Source: Symbiodinium natans
Lineage: Eukaryota; Sar; Dinophyceae; Suessiales; Symbiodiniaceae
Length of the DNA stretch: 64,000 nt
Direction: 5' to 3'
NCBI GenBank assembly: GCA_905221605.1
Contig: CAJNDS010000635.1
Location: 860,243-924,242, forward strand
In this document: in pieces, positions 12,165-24,309 of the stretch
Numbering within the stretch: the stretch's first letter is position 1
Layout: each line of letters starts with the position of its first letter
Program-made: the position numbers and the translations under genes
The notes under the pieces: generated by a model
The model's input: only the letters and a program-made list of their open reading frames with translations
Told to the model about the DNA's origin: nothing
Database searches by the model: none

Positions 12165-13570
12165 TTTGCCGAAGTTCAGCTTTGGCGGTGCGACGCGCTT
12201 TGCTGCTGGCCGGGGCCTCGACGACATGCTGTATACACCCGTATACACCCGTATACACCCGTATACACCCGTATACTGCAGTCTGGCGGACATGGAGGGA
12301 CATGGAGGGTGCCAGTACTGTGGTTACCGCTTCGTGATGCAGTCGAAACCCAGGCGAGGCTCCGACCAAGAAACAGCCGGGACCCGGAGCGCACCCTTTG
12401 GGCCTGCTTGAGCTAAGCCTTAGCTAAGCAGCTTTCCCTGACTCTAGTCGCGAGGTGTGTGGGGTTCATTCATGCCGTAGGCCTTTCTAAAGCCTCTCGC
12501 CAGGTACAACCCAAGAGATCCGCTTCTAACAGCTGGTCCCAAGGCGGTTGTATCTGTTTTTTTTACTGCAATGGGACGCTGTGGCAGTGGAAGTTCTTCG
12601 GACAGGTCAGCTTCGCTGGTGCCAATGCTGGGCGTGGTCCTCCTCTGCCCGAGGTCGATTTGACTCTTCGGATCTAAGATTGACACCTGCCCACTGTCAT
12701 GTCGATCGGTCTGGCGCAGAATGCTCCTGGACCTGGCGCTTACGAGCAGAGAAGCACCCTGGGAAAGTCGAAGATGTTTACAGCTCGAGGGTGCGGACGC
12801 TGCGGTCTTGTTGCTTTTCTTGGGGTTGCAAGAATGGAGAAGAGGCCTGCTCAGCATCTCGCGGAGGCGTCAAGCAAGTTCGTACATGCGAAGCAGGTCA
12901 CAGCCAGGCACGATTGTCCACGGCAGTGGTTTTTCGTTCGAACCAGTGGAGACCTCGAGCAGGACCTGGAGCTTACGATCCCAAAGTGGGTGCTGTGCTC
13001 ATGGGAATCCCCAAGTCATGCCCTCAGCCGCAGATGTGAAATGGATAGTCATAGCCACGGCTCAGACTGCTTTGCTTAGGTGCGGCTTTGGCACCTCCAT
13101 ACGGAATGACATAACGGGTGCTGCAAGAAGTCTGATGCTGCCTGGACCTGGAGCGTCTCCCGCGGGCTTGCAGTGGAGTTTTGAGCAGTGTGACACCATG
13201 TGACAGTTTCTTAATACTTAAGATGTCTCGGATGTCCTCGCGCACATGGTGGCTTGAGAGGTACGACATGCAAAGCGCAATGGCGGTTGGAAGAAATGGC
13301 CCCAAGTACTCTGCAGCCTCCAGGCGCCGGGCAGCAGCCTCAGGTATCGATGGCCCTAACTTATGGGGGGATGAGGTACCCTACATAATCCCTTAAAGGG
13401 TATATACAGAATAGAGGGCCCTAATTCCCCCATTCCCTGCTAAGCAGCAGTATGCCAAAGGTGTCAGGGAATGAAAGATTGCTGCCAGACGTCTATTCCA
13501 GCGAGTTCTCAGGTTCACGATCTGGACAGTTATGTCACTCCTGGCCCTGGAACCTACAACGCGCACACCA
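12165..13570 (+). CDS. Sperm-tail PG-rich repeat (STPGR/SHIPPO-like) protein, multi-exon
   Basis: STPGR repeats (PGPGxY with nearby FG and F motifs) occur in axonemal and microtubule-associated proteins. Repeats seen in order are: about 12165-12230 (LPKFSFGGATRF); about 12355-12411 (KKQPGPGAHPLG); about 12504-12550 (RYNPRDPLLTAGPKAV); 12699-12790 (NAPGPGAYEQRSTLGKSKMF); about 12955-13010 (RAGPGAYDPKVGAVLMG); 13080-13154 (CGFGTSIRND, then MLPGPGA); 13261-13343 (YDMQSAMAVGRNGPKY); and about 13515-13556 (YVTPGPGTYN). The intron 13155-13260 (GT-AG) splits a repeat exactly between Ala and Tyr of PGPGAY, which supports the model. The start may be the ATG at 12699 or lie further upstream. A role in the flagellum or cytoskeleton is inferred from the family only. 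Confidence 0.65.
12231..12276. repeat. 10-bp tandem repeat (GTATACACCC)
   Basis: Four perfect copies of GTATACACCC are followed by a truncated fifth (GTATAC). The unit contains the palindrome GTATAC. It lies between two STPGR exon pieces and is read as intronic. Confidence 0.95.
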
Positions 13571-16500
13571 CGTCGTTCGTGTATTGAGGCGGGAAAGTGT
13601 AGAACTTCTAGCATTATCTTGAAGCCCTCATCGACTGGTTCCAAGCAAGATAAAGCAAACACTTCGACATTGAGGGTTTGAGGGATCAAAGAACGAATTC
13701 AGGATCAATTATGCCAACCTCGACCCAGAACGGTGAGAGATGATGTGAGTGCAGACGCGCAAAAGCTAGGGCCCAGACGTGCAAGAGCCTGTTTCGCATT
13801 TGGCGAGCCCAGACGTCCAAAAGCGACGACAGTGTCTCGCATATCGCGAACGCAGCTGGCAAAATGCGATGACAGTTGCGAGGACGGCGAGTGTGACCAA
13901 CGAGCCTAAGGCGAAATCGGGCTTTACGTCCCCATTACGAGCAGGCCTCGAGAAACACGGATGGTCCGGCCGCGGGTGCCGGCTGTGTGCGCCGCGTGCG
14001 CCGCGTGCGCCGTGTGCGCTGCGTGCGCTGCGTGCGCCACTCGATCTCGCCCCTTCTGTGGCACCCCTTAGTGTTGACACACTGATTGGGGTTCAGGAAG
14101 GAGGTAGAGAGCCAAGAAGGCAGGGAGGGAAGAAAGGAATCAAGCAAGGCAGGAAGGAAGCAGGCAGGAAGGAAGCGGAAGCAAGAAAAGGAAACGAGCG
14201 GACGGGGGCAAGCAACAGAGCAGGCAAGGAACCCGGGCTGGGGGGGGGGCCGGGGGGCAGAATTTCAGGGCTCAAAATCGGAAGTCTCATTTATTGATCC
14301 TGAAAGCATTTTTGATACTTCAGCCCACCAAAGCGGCGCCAACAAGGGTCCGAGTCCAAAGCTTGTCATGTTTCGCCTCATGCTGCTGATCACCACAAGG
14401 CGACAGAACAGATACTCTCACCTGCATGCGAATGGATTGCCAAAAGCCTCTTGGCAAGTTCGGATTGTGACACTGTGATGCGCTTGTGAGTTTGCTGTGG
14501 TAAGGTCTCACGAAGTGAGCTTGTTGACCGAATCCAGCCCATGGCACCATGGAGTTCAGCAACCGGCTAGCAAGCGTACTAGCTATCGCAGGAGAAACAG
14601 TCAAGCTTGCTCAGAGGTAGCCAAGGATTCCATGTGCCTAATTTGACTCCAAGCTAGCACAGCGCTTCATGCGCTCTTGAGGCATGCAGGACCATACAAC
14701 TTATCGATTTGCAGAGCGTTGTGCAAAGGCCCATCTCAGAGGGAGCGTGGATTCATGACCGTTTGGGATGGACTACCTGTCAGAAGTATGTAGGCCTTGG
14801 CAAGTGATGGGCGATTTTTCAGCTCAGCACGTTGCTTTGGGCATCGAGCATAGGGACTTTTCTGCAAGGCAGAGGCAAAGCATGCGATGAGAGTAGCCAG
14901 AGGACTCACCAGGTTACATGGAGCTTGGTTTTGGTTCAACTCAAAGAAAGGCATGCACAGATCCCATTCCGCAAGCCTTGCATGGAGCAGCGTTTCACCG
15001 AGGCAGCATACATCCGCCTGCACAGGAAAAAGAGGCCCGAGCTTGGCGCGTGATCGCGCTCTCAGCTGGAGCTGCAGTCGATAGCAGAGAAAAGCCAAGG
15101 CTCGTCACAGAAGAGGACATCCCGCAACAATGGTGTCTAAGTTTTGCTCATATTATGCATGAATTTCGGCAGGGAGGCTTTCCGATTTCAATATGCAGGG
15201 CATAGAGGCTTGAAGCAAAGAATGCCCAAGAGGAGAATAAAGCCTGGGCTGAGAGGCCTCCCTCAGCCACGGCTAGGAACAAAAAGACAGCGAGTCCCGG
15301 ACGGTTGCCGTTTTTGTTCTTGGCTTAGCCTTGGCTGAGTATAAGTAGACAACGTTATCAACCACGGCTTTCGACGGATCCCGTCAGCCGTGGCTCTTAA
15401 GTATGCCGGTAGTGGACCGCATAGCCTTGGCGGCCGCAAAGAAAAACTCAACCATTGGGTTCTCGAAAATGATGCACAGACTGGGTGGGGCGCGAGTGCG
15501 AAGCTCCGTTGTAGGTTTGGAGGGTTGGCCACTGAGAGATGTCAGCAATGCCGCCAGAGATTCAAAGGTTCTGTGGTTGCCAGCCATCATGGCCTCTTTG
15601 GCATGGGTCGTGCGGTGTGATTTTACGTTTCGGGAAGTGTTTCGATCACCAGTGTGGCAAAAAAGCCGCCTCCAGCTTGTTGCAAAAAGCCGCCTCCAGC
15701 TTGTTGCAGTCACGGGAAGTCAGACTATGGCAGCCCGGCTGCACGAGAATCAGTTTGAGGGCAGCGATGCAGGAAGCTATTAAGGGGAAGGAAGATTTTA
15801 AGGAGACCACGCTCGACGCTGGGTGTGACCCTTTTAGACGAGCATCACAAACTGCAAGGGGCCCTGCTGAGGTACCAACCCATCCAACCTTTGCAAAAGG
15901 GCTGCCGCGTTCATTGACTCTAACCTTGTATTCGCTGGTGCATGGCTCTTGGCAGATGGGCCATTTGCATGAGATGCGCCGCAGTCTTTGATAGCAGGAT
16001 GGAAGCAGACTGAACTCGTAATGATTCGTAAATTCAGCAGGAACGTGCCAAAGCAACTTGTTATATGAGTGTTATGTACCGACAAAAGATTTGCGGCACG
16101 TATCCGGCATGTGCCCACGGGATGTCTGCTGAAACTGAGCAGTGGCGTGGGCCATGAGCAGAGAATTTAGCCCTCAGGCTGGGTAGTCATAACTGAATCC
16201 TGCTTCATGCAACATGTTGCAGCATGCAGATACGAATTACAGAGTCCTGGCAGATGCAGAGTCCTGGCAGATGCATTGAGCCCGTAGGCTTCGCCGAGAC
16301 CAGACGCTCAGGTCGGGAAGCCTCTACTAGTCTTCAGTAAATGTGCCGCAATGCGCAGGTTCTGGGTCGGTCAGTGAGTTGCAGGATTACCCTGGCTCAG
16401 CTGGATTTGTCCATTGCTGCAAGGGGAACTCAAGGGCCTCCGGTCCACAAAGCGTTACGGAACCTTGGTCCATTGGTCCAAAGCGGCAAGTAAAAACTCG

Positions 16501-16920
16501 AAGCCCGCAGCCAGAAGAGGCCACCGGACCACCGGACCTTGCTGGCAACGGTGGTTGTGTGTTTTCTTGTTCGTTGAGACAAGCTTAGCTATGGGGGGGG
16601 TCCTCACCGTCCTGGCTCTAGCCTCGCTCCTGTTTTTTTTTTTTACATCCTCTATGCTCGGCTTGTCAGGCTGATGAGGAGGCTACATGCTGGTCTAGAA
16701 CTTTGGACTGCTTGGCGATCGTTATTGCACTCATCTCAGCTGTCTTTGCCGCTGAGCCTGCGTGCATGGCGAGCAGGTTGAGTCGCTCAACTCGTTCATC
16801 AAACTCTGAGGCATATGTGCTGGCATTCTTCGGGGCCACCTGGAGGCTGCTCAAAGAACATGCCCTTCGGCTGCCAGTTCCTTGTCAAGCTGTTTCTTGG
16901 GCTGCTTTGAAGCTCACTGC
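13571..16920. other. No assignable gene; polypurine tract and small repeats
   Basis: About 14095-14260 is a purine-rich (GGAAGGAAGC-like) tract with a G run at 14240-14258. At 15660-15707 a 24-bp unit (AAAAAGCCGCCTCCAGCTTG and four more bases) occurs twice in tandem. A + frame around 13779-13930 (with SHLASPDVQKRRQ) could be a further exon of the upstream gene. Around 16666-16854 a minus-strand frame with helical composition (ASEFDERVERLNLLAMHAG) overlaps a plausible + frame and cannot be assigned. Confidence 0.35.
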
Positions 16921-16929
16921 GCACCTCAG

Positions 16930-17040
16930 GTGGTCTATCCCTTCAAAGAGTACATCCTCCGAGGCTATGACGATGTGGCTGAGAATCTCTCGCCCTACAA
17001 GAAGGGAAGAAAGGCCCTGTGTAAGCTTATGAAGTTATGA
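16930..17040 (+). CDS. Terminal exon of an unrecognised protein
   Basis: After a CTCAG splice-like site, the frame reads through VVYPFKEYILRGYDDVAENL and a basic end (KKGRKALCKLMKL) to a TGA at 17038-17040. The composition is balanced and not repeat-derived, which suggests real coding sequence. I do not recognise the family, and I could not join it to an upstream exon with confidence. Confidence 0.3.
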   Translation: MVYPFKEYILRGYDDVAENLSPYKKGRKALCKLMKL

Positions 17041-18054
17041 AGCTCAGTTACTCTCAAGCGACGGCCTGTTGCCGAAGCTGGCCACACCCTAGACGTGACT
17101 TCTTTGCGACTCCTGGGGAGTGCATGGCGCGCACGCGCACAAGCGGGGAGGGCAGGGAGTGAAGGGGCCGCCAGCGATGGCCTGGTTGGCCGTTAGCATC
17201 ATGGGAAGCCACAGGTGCCGATGATGCTCGGTCCAAGCAGTCAATGACTAAAACTCATCCGCAACATCGTCATTCGAAGCGTGACATCCTAGTTCTGACT
17301 TCCTGTTGGTACTTGCCTTGTCTTTGCCGCTTCCCAGCCAACCACCCCAACAACCCCCACCGAAACAAAACCAAAGTCCATCTCCGTGACCTGGGCCACT
17401 ATTTCTGCCAGCCCAAAGCCAACCGGTGTGTGGGTCGGCTCATCGAGCAAGGAGCAGCAGTGTTGAATCTAGAGAAAGCAAAGATTAGTTGAGGGTGTTC
17501 CGGAACAGTTTTGTATGCCAGCATGTCAATGAGCACGGCTCTATTTCTGCAGGTGCCTTTTAGCTACACCGAAGTGCCTGGCTTTCGGGTGTGAAGCTAC
17601 TTGAGTTGGGGCAACACCTGTCCAAATGGACATCCCTTTTCACGGCCAGCAGCACCTGGCAAGGCTTGGATAGGTCTCTTGTCTGAAAGCTTTGCGGTCG
17701 GCCACAAGAGCTGACCCTCAGCCTGAACGCAACAACCGTCCGAGCAGCCTGCCCATTGCAAGTACGGCGATCACTGATCGAATAAAGCCTATCTGTTCAT
17801 GTGAACTGCGCCTGAACTGCGCCTTGTCACCACTGCGAGTCGAAGGTCAGCGGTGTTTCAGTACAAAGTGTGCCTACATCCTAGGTGTTCTAGCCTTGCC
17901 CACTGCCACGTGCCGTAGCGTGGGCGGAAAAATGGAGGAAAGGGAAGCCCAAGCTGCGAGCTTCTTGCCCTCTTGTGTCAGCTTGATTGATGTCATTTGC
18001 TGCTGCATGTTTGCTTGCAATTGGCTCGAGCCACCCTCGACGCCTTCGCCTCGA

Positions 18055-19445
18055 GGCCAGGATGTGACCAAGGTGGACCACGTGCCGGGTGTTTGTCAAA
18101 CCGTGCCAGAGGCCATGGCAGAGATGATTGATAGGGCAGCTTCCGCGTCCCCGGACCGAAAGTCGGAAATGGCGACGTCCGGGCTTACGATGGGGCCAAA
18201 GGCGCGTCATGATTCGGTGCAGTATTTGTTTTTGCTTCCTTTCCTGCCTTTGCAGGGGACAAAGATCATCACCGCGCCTGAGCCAAGCCATGCAGATATG
18301 CTGCATGGCCTGTGAGGTAAAGGCAGTTAGGCATAGGGGTGCCAGAAGGGTTCAGCCAGCGTTATCTTGGCCTCTTCAGGTTTTATGCCACCACCAACGG
18401 CCAGTACTGCGGGAATTGGCACAATGGACTGCCAGGGCACCAGGCGGGGGGGGGGCAACCAATGTATGCAGGCGAGTCTTCAGCCCCCAAACCCTAAACC
18501 CTGTGGTCGTGGCAGACATCCTGGCTTGTTTTCTGCAAGAGAGGCTGTACAAGGTTCCTCTCTGCATCTGACTACTCAGACTAAGAGCGGCGCCCCTTCG
18601 CAGTTGGGCGATGTGCCTGCCATCAGCGAAATTCTGGGCGCTCGGCCCACAATGAAGAAGCCGGTGCCTGCCCAAGTTGATGAGACACTCAGGAAGCACA
18701 GGGGCCGAACAGAGAGTAACCCTGGCAGCCCTCTTCCCAGGTGCGGCCAATCCAGACAACGGCACGGCTCTCATCTCCCGAGCTCCCGTGCCAGCTTACA
18801 ATTCATGGGCCTTTCCGTGCCATGCCGTATGGGCATACCGGCTTTGAGGTTTCTGATGGTCTATGCTACTTTTCTGCTGCAAGTGAACATCCAGTCTGTG
18901 GAGTGAGGCCAAGTGCGTGCTGGCGAACCAGATTGCAGAGGAGAAGAGGTCCATGGAAGCAGACAAGGCTGATGTAAGCCGAAGCAAGCCTGTTCTGTTT
19001 CGCAGCATGCTCCTCTCGATTCTGTGCTGCCAGGTTCTCTCAGCAGACGTCATACCAAAGAAGTTTCCTGTGCAGGCCATGGTTCTTTCAGATTAGACGC
19101 TACAAAAAAGCACACGAGAGGCAAGTCGTGCTAGCGAAACAGAGATGGCCAACCTGCAAATTGCAACTCTCCGCCGCTGGAACCAGAAGTCAGCCAAGAC
19201 TCTCCCAATAAGAACGGACAGAATGCCATTCTGCGCACCACAACAAATTTGGAAGGCGCAGAACTACTGCTACCCGCAGAGTGCAAAGCGAGGCCGAAGT
19301 TGCTCTGAAGCACATCATCGCACCCTGCATGAGCGCCCTGCCTCAAATGTGTGCAGAGGTGCAAACAACCCTCTCTACGCCACGAGTGCGCAAGCCACGA
19401 GCCTTTGATATGCCGTCCTGTACCGCACATCAGTGGTACTCATGA
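18055..19445 (+). CDS. Unrecognised multi-exon protein with helical/coiled-coil segments
   Basis: Coding-like + segments are: about 18058-18228 (DVTKVDHVPGVCQTVPEAMA, then DRAASASPDRKSEM); about 18583-18705 (GDVPAISEILGARPTMKKP); about 18910-18973 (AKCVLANQIAEEKRSMEADK), which ends at a GTAAGC donor; about 19110-19225 (ETEMANLQIATLRRWNQK); and about 19290-19445 (EVALKHIIAPCMSALPQM), which ends in a TGA at 19443-19445. The third segment is strongly helical and charged. A clear pyrimidine tract plus CAG acceptor is visible near 18256. No domain is recognisable. It is read as one gene because the pieces share strand and spacing, but there could be two genes. Confidence 0.35.
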
Positions 19446-22400
19446 TTGGGGCGCTGCCAAGGCATACGGCAGTGAGATGCCAATGGACCATCAGGCTTTG
19501 GGGCTAAACGTGGGTTTGCGAAGCCGCACAGCTCCATCAAAGTCCTATGCGCAATGGTTGCTTCCTTGCGACATGCAGGTCCCTGACCGCTACTTTCCCA
19601 GCACCAATCAGTTCACCAAGGCAGGTGTAATGGTCGATGATTGTGGCATCAGCATGCAGTCTTGATCGTCAGAGAGTCTTCCTGTACCAAAACGCACAGC
19701 ACCTTTGCGCAGGGATTTGTGGACACGAAGCCTCGGTTCACAGGGCTCAGTACAGCTCCGACGCCCTCCAAAGTCTTTGCCTCAGGCTGCGCGCAGAAGC
19801 CTTGAAGTGAGAGCAGTTGACTTGCTGTTCCTATGATTTCCTATGTCTATGGAATGATGTCTATGTGGGCCATTCCTGCATATTGCTTTACACTTGTGGG
19901 GCCTGTGGGCGGCTGAGGTGCACAAGGCCAGCTGGGAGGGGGTGCCGCTTCCACCTTGGCAAATAGCGGTATCAGCTCATAGCAGCGGGCACGAGAGTTT
20001 GTACATGTTTGTACTCTTAACCCCCAAGAGCACCCAGAGGTCATTCAGAACAACTCAATGCGCACATGCCGCTTACGTGTTTCTTCTTGCCGCTTGAAGT
20101 TTGAGAAGCCGTATGCCCCTTTACAACGAGTAGCACACCCAAAGTCCGAAAAAAAATGCACTTCATTACAGAGGGTTGGGCGTGCATAACTGGGGTCACG
20201 AGGCCCTCAAACGAGTGGGGAGCTAATGTGCAACACCAGTGACCGCTCTGCCCTCTTGCCTGCTTTCCTGCTTTGTTTCCATCCGACCACCGCCAGCCCC
20301 CATTTCATCCCATTCCCAAGCGCCCCATGTTCTGAGAGCTCCATGGGCCCTAAGTCTGGAGCACGAAGCGTATCACAGGAGCTGGACATGTTCTACTGAT
20401 GGAGGACTGGTTAGGAGTGCCGGCAGTCCAGGGAGTTTCCGGGGGGCGCCAAGAATGCTTGGAGAGCTTCTGGAGATTATGCATTCAGAAAGGCTTCGGA
20501 ACACTTTGCTCAACTTGCTCCGATCCAAGCCTCCAAGCCTCCTGTGAGCTCATTGAAGGGCTGTTGTGCATAAAGTGTGTTCACCAAATCCTTTCGATCA
20601 TTTTAAATCATTTTATCATCTGTTGATCGTAGTCATAGGCTCAGAGGAATGATTCTCCTGCTTCAGCCAGTGCAGAGAGCAGGCACGTCTCACCTGAATT
20701 GCACGTCCCAATTCTCTGTTCGCATGGGTCAGCAGGGCCCGTGTAAGACATTGTAAGACTGATGAAGAAAGTCAGGCGGTTTCACAGCCTTTTGCAAAGA
20801 TGCTGGTCGGGCACGCGCTTTGTGTTCCTTGTGGAAGGCCTTAGCCTTCGACCCCGAACTGGATTGAGCAAAGAACTGCGTCAGCAGCCTGGAAACTGTG
20901 TTGGTACTGTAACATGGCTGAAATTTGGCTGAGCAGGGTCGAGGCATCACATAAAGTTCGTGTTTCACAGCAGAGGTAACCGGGTCATGTCAGTGAAAAA
21001 AGGGGTTCGAGAGACATTGTATTTCTGTGGGACACATGATTTGTGCAGCGCTGCTTGCTACACAGTAGCTTGATGAGCCAAGTGTGGTCACCCAAGAGGC
21101 CAGCCCCATGTGGAGTCTTTTCCAATGACTGGCAGGGATCCAACGCAGCATCGAGAAGAGAGCTCCAACCCTTGCGAACGAGTTCCGGTCTATCCAGCTC
21201 ATTCTAACCAGCTGCGTGTCCCTGTTAATGTACGCATGGTGAGGCCCGTTGTGTAATCGAATGTGGCTTCTTTGAGGCGCTTGCAACCCCAAATATAACA
21301 GCAGCGTTGTCTTGGGATGCCGAGCAGATGTATTTCTTTGGCAAGCAATTATGTAGGGTGTAGGATCGTTTTCGCATGCTGATTGGTTCAAGCTTGATTC
21401 TGACTCGGCAGATCCCGTGGCGGTCCTGCTATGATGTTCACCAGAACCTTCCAGGCCTTGATGACACTATGACATTGGTAAGATTTTTACAAGATTCAGA
21501 AGCACGTTCGCGATAATCGTTAAGAATCCAAGCAAGTGTGAAAACCAAGAACCTCATTCTGCTGGTTGTTGGAGCGGGCTGCACCGGAGCTTCGGAGTTC
21601 ATCCCTGACACACATTCACGCAGTTCCTCTGCACCCTTGTCACCACCGGTGCACATGAATTGCCTGTCTGAAGAGCACATGGACAGACAAATGCTGAGCT
21701 CGCGTTGAAGAGGCGAGGCCTGCGCACTCATGCAGTTTGATCCGATGGAGCTAGCATTTTCAGCACATGTTCTGGTGTGCCATCATCCAACCCATATGCA
21801 AGACCGAAGGCCAGGCAGCACAAATGCCTTACAATGTTTGCAGGTCAGAGATGCGATCTGGGTGTGGCACACCGCTGCTGAACAGGCCCGTATTTCTCAG
21901 TAAAGGACCTTTGCATTGCTCGCTGATTCAACTTCGAAGTGAGCAGGCGGCATGTCACAGCCAGCAGACCAGGCCGGCCCCGTGCTCGATTTTTCTTAGG
22001 CTAAGCTGGAAGCTCACATGTTGAGGAGGCGCCCGTTTAAGTCTAAGTATTGGATAAACAGCTCAGCCGCAGTAGGACAACAAATTAAAAGACCACAACG
22101 CACGCGCGCGCGCGCGCGCGCTCGCGCGCGTGCGTGCTCACACACACACACCCAACAAACACAGGTAACGACCCAACAACAGAAGAATTCAGGGATCCAC
22201 CCCGAGCCCTCTACATTTCCCGCACGGTGCCCCACGGCTCCAAAGCAAGCATAGCTTGACCTATGCAAGATATGTTCATGCTCCATGGACCTCCATGGGC
22301 TCCAGGCAGTGTTTTGAGGCTCAGTGCCAGGTAGGGGGCTTTGTGCCACAGTGCCAAGTTAGATGTTGTACCTGGCACAACGTTAGACAAAGTGCATAGC

Positions 22401-22880
22401 AGGCAATGAGACACCCGACGCAGGCCGAAAGCATCCCACTCATCCTCAAGGATTTCAAATTCACGTGCCCGTGTTAGCGAGTCTTTCCATAAAGTTAAAA
22501 TTATCAGGTGATTGGCTGCTTCATTCAATGCAAGAGTTCCCGGCAATCCCAGGCTTGAAGGGTTTTGGATTGAGGATTCCCATGATAGGTATAAATCAAT
22601 TACAGGATGTCTTGGTCCTCGTATTATATTTGGGGCGGGGGGGGGGGGGGGGAGTGGAGTGGATTACCCTGATAAGCTGGGGGATGAGGTCACTGTACAT
22701 TGGGTAGTTTGGGCCACGTTGCTGGTCAGTGTCCAGTTTGTAGCTTGGCTGTTAGTAAATGTACAGGTTGACTCGCGCGAATAGAACGGCTGTCCATTTT
22801 GGACTTTTACCCCCTTTTGCGTAGACTTATTTTAAGGGGCTGCGCCCATGGGCGGGCAGCGCACGCAGAAGCCCGGGGCG
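19446..22880. other. No assignable gene
   Basis: Frames on both strands are short and none resembles a family I know. A G homopolymer lies near 22627-22643. This may be intergenic DNA with long introns. I see no RNA gene. Confidence 0.45.
22099..22151. repeat. Alternating CG tract followed by CA repeat
   Basis: About 30 bp of alternating C and G (broken once by CTCG) lead into GTGCGTGCTC and then (AC)n. Alternating purine-pyrimidine DNA of this kind is the classic Z-DNA-prone sequence. Confidence 0.9.
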
Positions 22881-22884
22881 AGCA

Positions 22885-23050
22885 GTTTCTAAGCATGTTG
22901 AGGCCCCTAAACTCCCTTAAAATCTCTAAGCGTTAAGTTTCTAAGCATTTTCAGGCCCCTAAACTCCCTTCAAATCTCTAAGCGTTTGAGGCTCCTAGAC
23001 TTCCTTAACGTTTCTAAGCACTTTATAAGGCCCCTAAACTCCCTTTTTCC
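22885..23050. repeat. Imperfect tandem repeat of about 60 bp
   Basis: The phrase GCCCCTAAACTCCCTT with flanking TTTCTAAGCA and ATCTCTAAGCG recurs about three to four times with small indels. It is directly followed by another repeat family. Confidence 0.75.
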
Positions 23051-23071
23051 TATTTATGCCCGCCCTTTGGG

Positions 23072-23185
23072 GGGCGTCATGCTCCTGATGCGCCCCCGGG
23101 GTCCCGCCCCGGGAGCCGCTGATGCTCCTGATGCGCGCCTGGGGGTCCCGGGCTGGACCCGCTGATGCTCATGATGCGCGCCCTC
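23072..23185. repeat. GC-rich tandem repeat (CTGATGCTCCTGATGCGC unit)
   Basis: The phrase (C)TGATGCTC(C/A)TGATGCGC occurs three times at intervals of about 40-45 bp, separated by GGGGTCCCG-type spacers that can pair with themselves. Confidence 0.75.
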
Positions 23186-23454
23186 TGGGGGCCTCCGTGG
23201 CGACGCAAAAAACCACGAAAAAAAAACCGTTCACCGGCGGCACGCGGGGGTCGGCGGCACTGGCGTCCGGCCTAATTCTGCTTCGCAGAAGGCCAGAGGC
23301 CAGCAAGGCTATTCCCGGGACGACCCGGGCTAAAAGGTCCGCATTTGCTCGGTCCTTTGGGGACCTCGCGCTGCCCGATTTAATGGCTACCGCCAGTGCC
23401 GCCGACCCCAGACCCAAGACAGTCGCATTGGGGCGGAAGGCAGGGTGGAGCGCG

Positions 23455-23775
23455 GGCAGGCGGGGGGGGCGGGGGCGGGGGGGGTGGGGGTGGGTGGGGG
23501 TGGAAAGGGGGGCGGCGGGGGTGGGGGGTGTGGGGGGTGACGGTAGAGGGTTGGTGTAGTTGGGGGCAGGGGGTAGGCGAGGCCACAGGAGGGTGGGGGT
23601 GGGGGGGGGTGGGGGGGGTGGGGGGGGGGGGGGGTGGGTGGGGGTGGGGGGGGGTGGGGGTGGGGGGTGGGGGTGGGGGGGGTGGGGGGGGGGGGTGGGA
23701 GGGGGGGGGGGGGGGGGGGTGGGGGGGGCGTGGGGGGGGTGGGGGGTGGGGGGGGCGTGGGGGGGCGTTAAACCA
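23455..23775 (+). repeat. Extremely G-rich tract, about 320 bp
   Basis: The + strand is almost wholly runs of G separated by single T, TGG or C. The long Gly/Trp frame on the + strand and the long Pro/His frames on the minus strand (for example 23169-23804) are consequences of composition, not genes. Many consecutive G runs make stacked G-quadruplexes likely. The tract lies about 0.5 kb upstream of the SelD-fusion start. Confidence 0.97.
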
Positions 23776-24309
23776 CCTGAATGGATGGGGTGGGGGGGGG
23801 TCAAAGGTCCAATTCAAGGTCAAGGCGTCATGGGTGAGGGCGATGGGTGGCGGGGTTTGGGCATGCACTGAAGCCAAACAATGCAAAAACACTCCAATTC
23901 AAGGTGTCATGAGCAGCATGCTGTGAGAGCGGGTGAGGGCGGTGAGGGCGGTGGGGGGTCTTCACTGACGCCGCCCTGCTACCGCTGGGGTCGGCGGATA
24001 TTTCAAATTACGCCCGCAAATCAACAAATCCAGCGCCGTATGTCAACAGAAGCTAAAGACACAGCGACGAGCGACAAGGCAAAGCCCATGACTGTGGAGC
24101 CCGAAAGTGTATGGACGCTCTTTTTAGGTGTCTTCTTACGGAATCACGGGTCCGGGGTCCTGCCTCCATGAGAACCGTCAGATGCATGTCCCGGACTCAA
24201 GGTGTTTACGGGGACATTGATCCTGCTTTTACTTTAGAGCTGGGGTTTTGATTCCTGAGACATTAGTATTCTGAGTCGGCAAAGGCCAGCATCTCCAGCC
24301 ACGCAAGCC

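Noticed and set aside
23169-23926. Long Pro-rich minus-strand and Gly-rich plus-strand open frames
   Set aside because: They are produced by the G-rich tract. Several frames on both strands are open and the amino-acid content is purely compositional.
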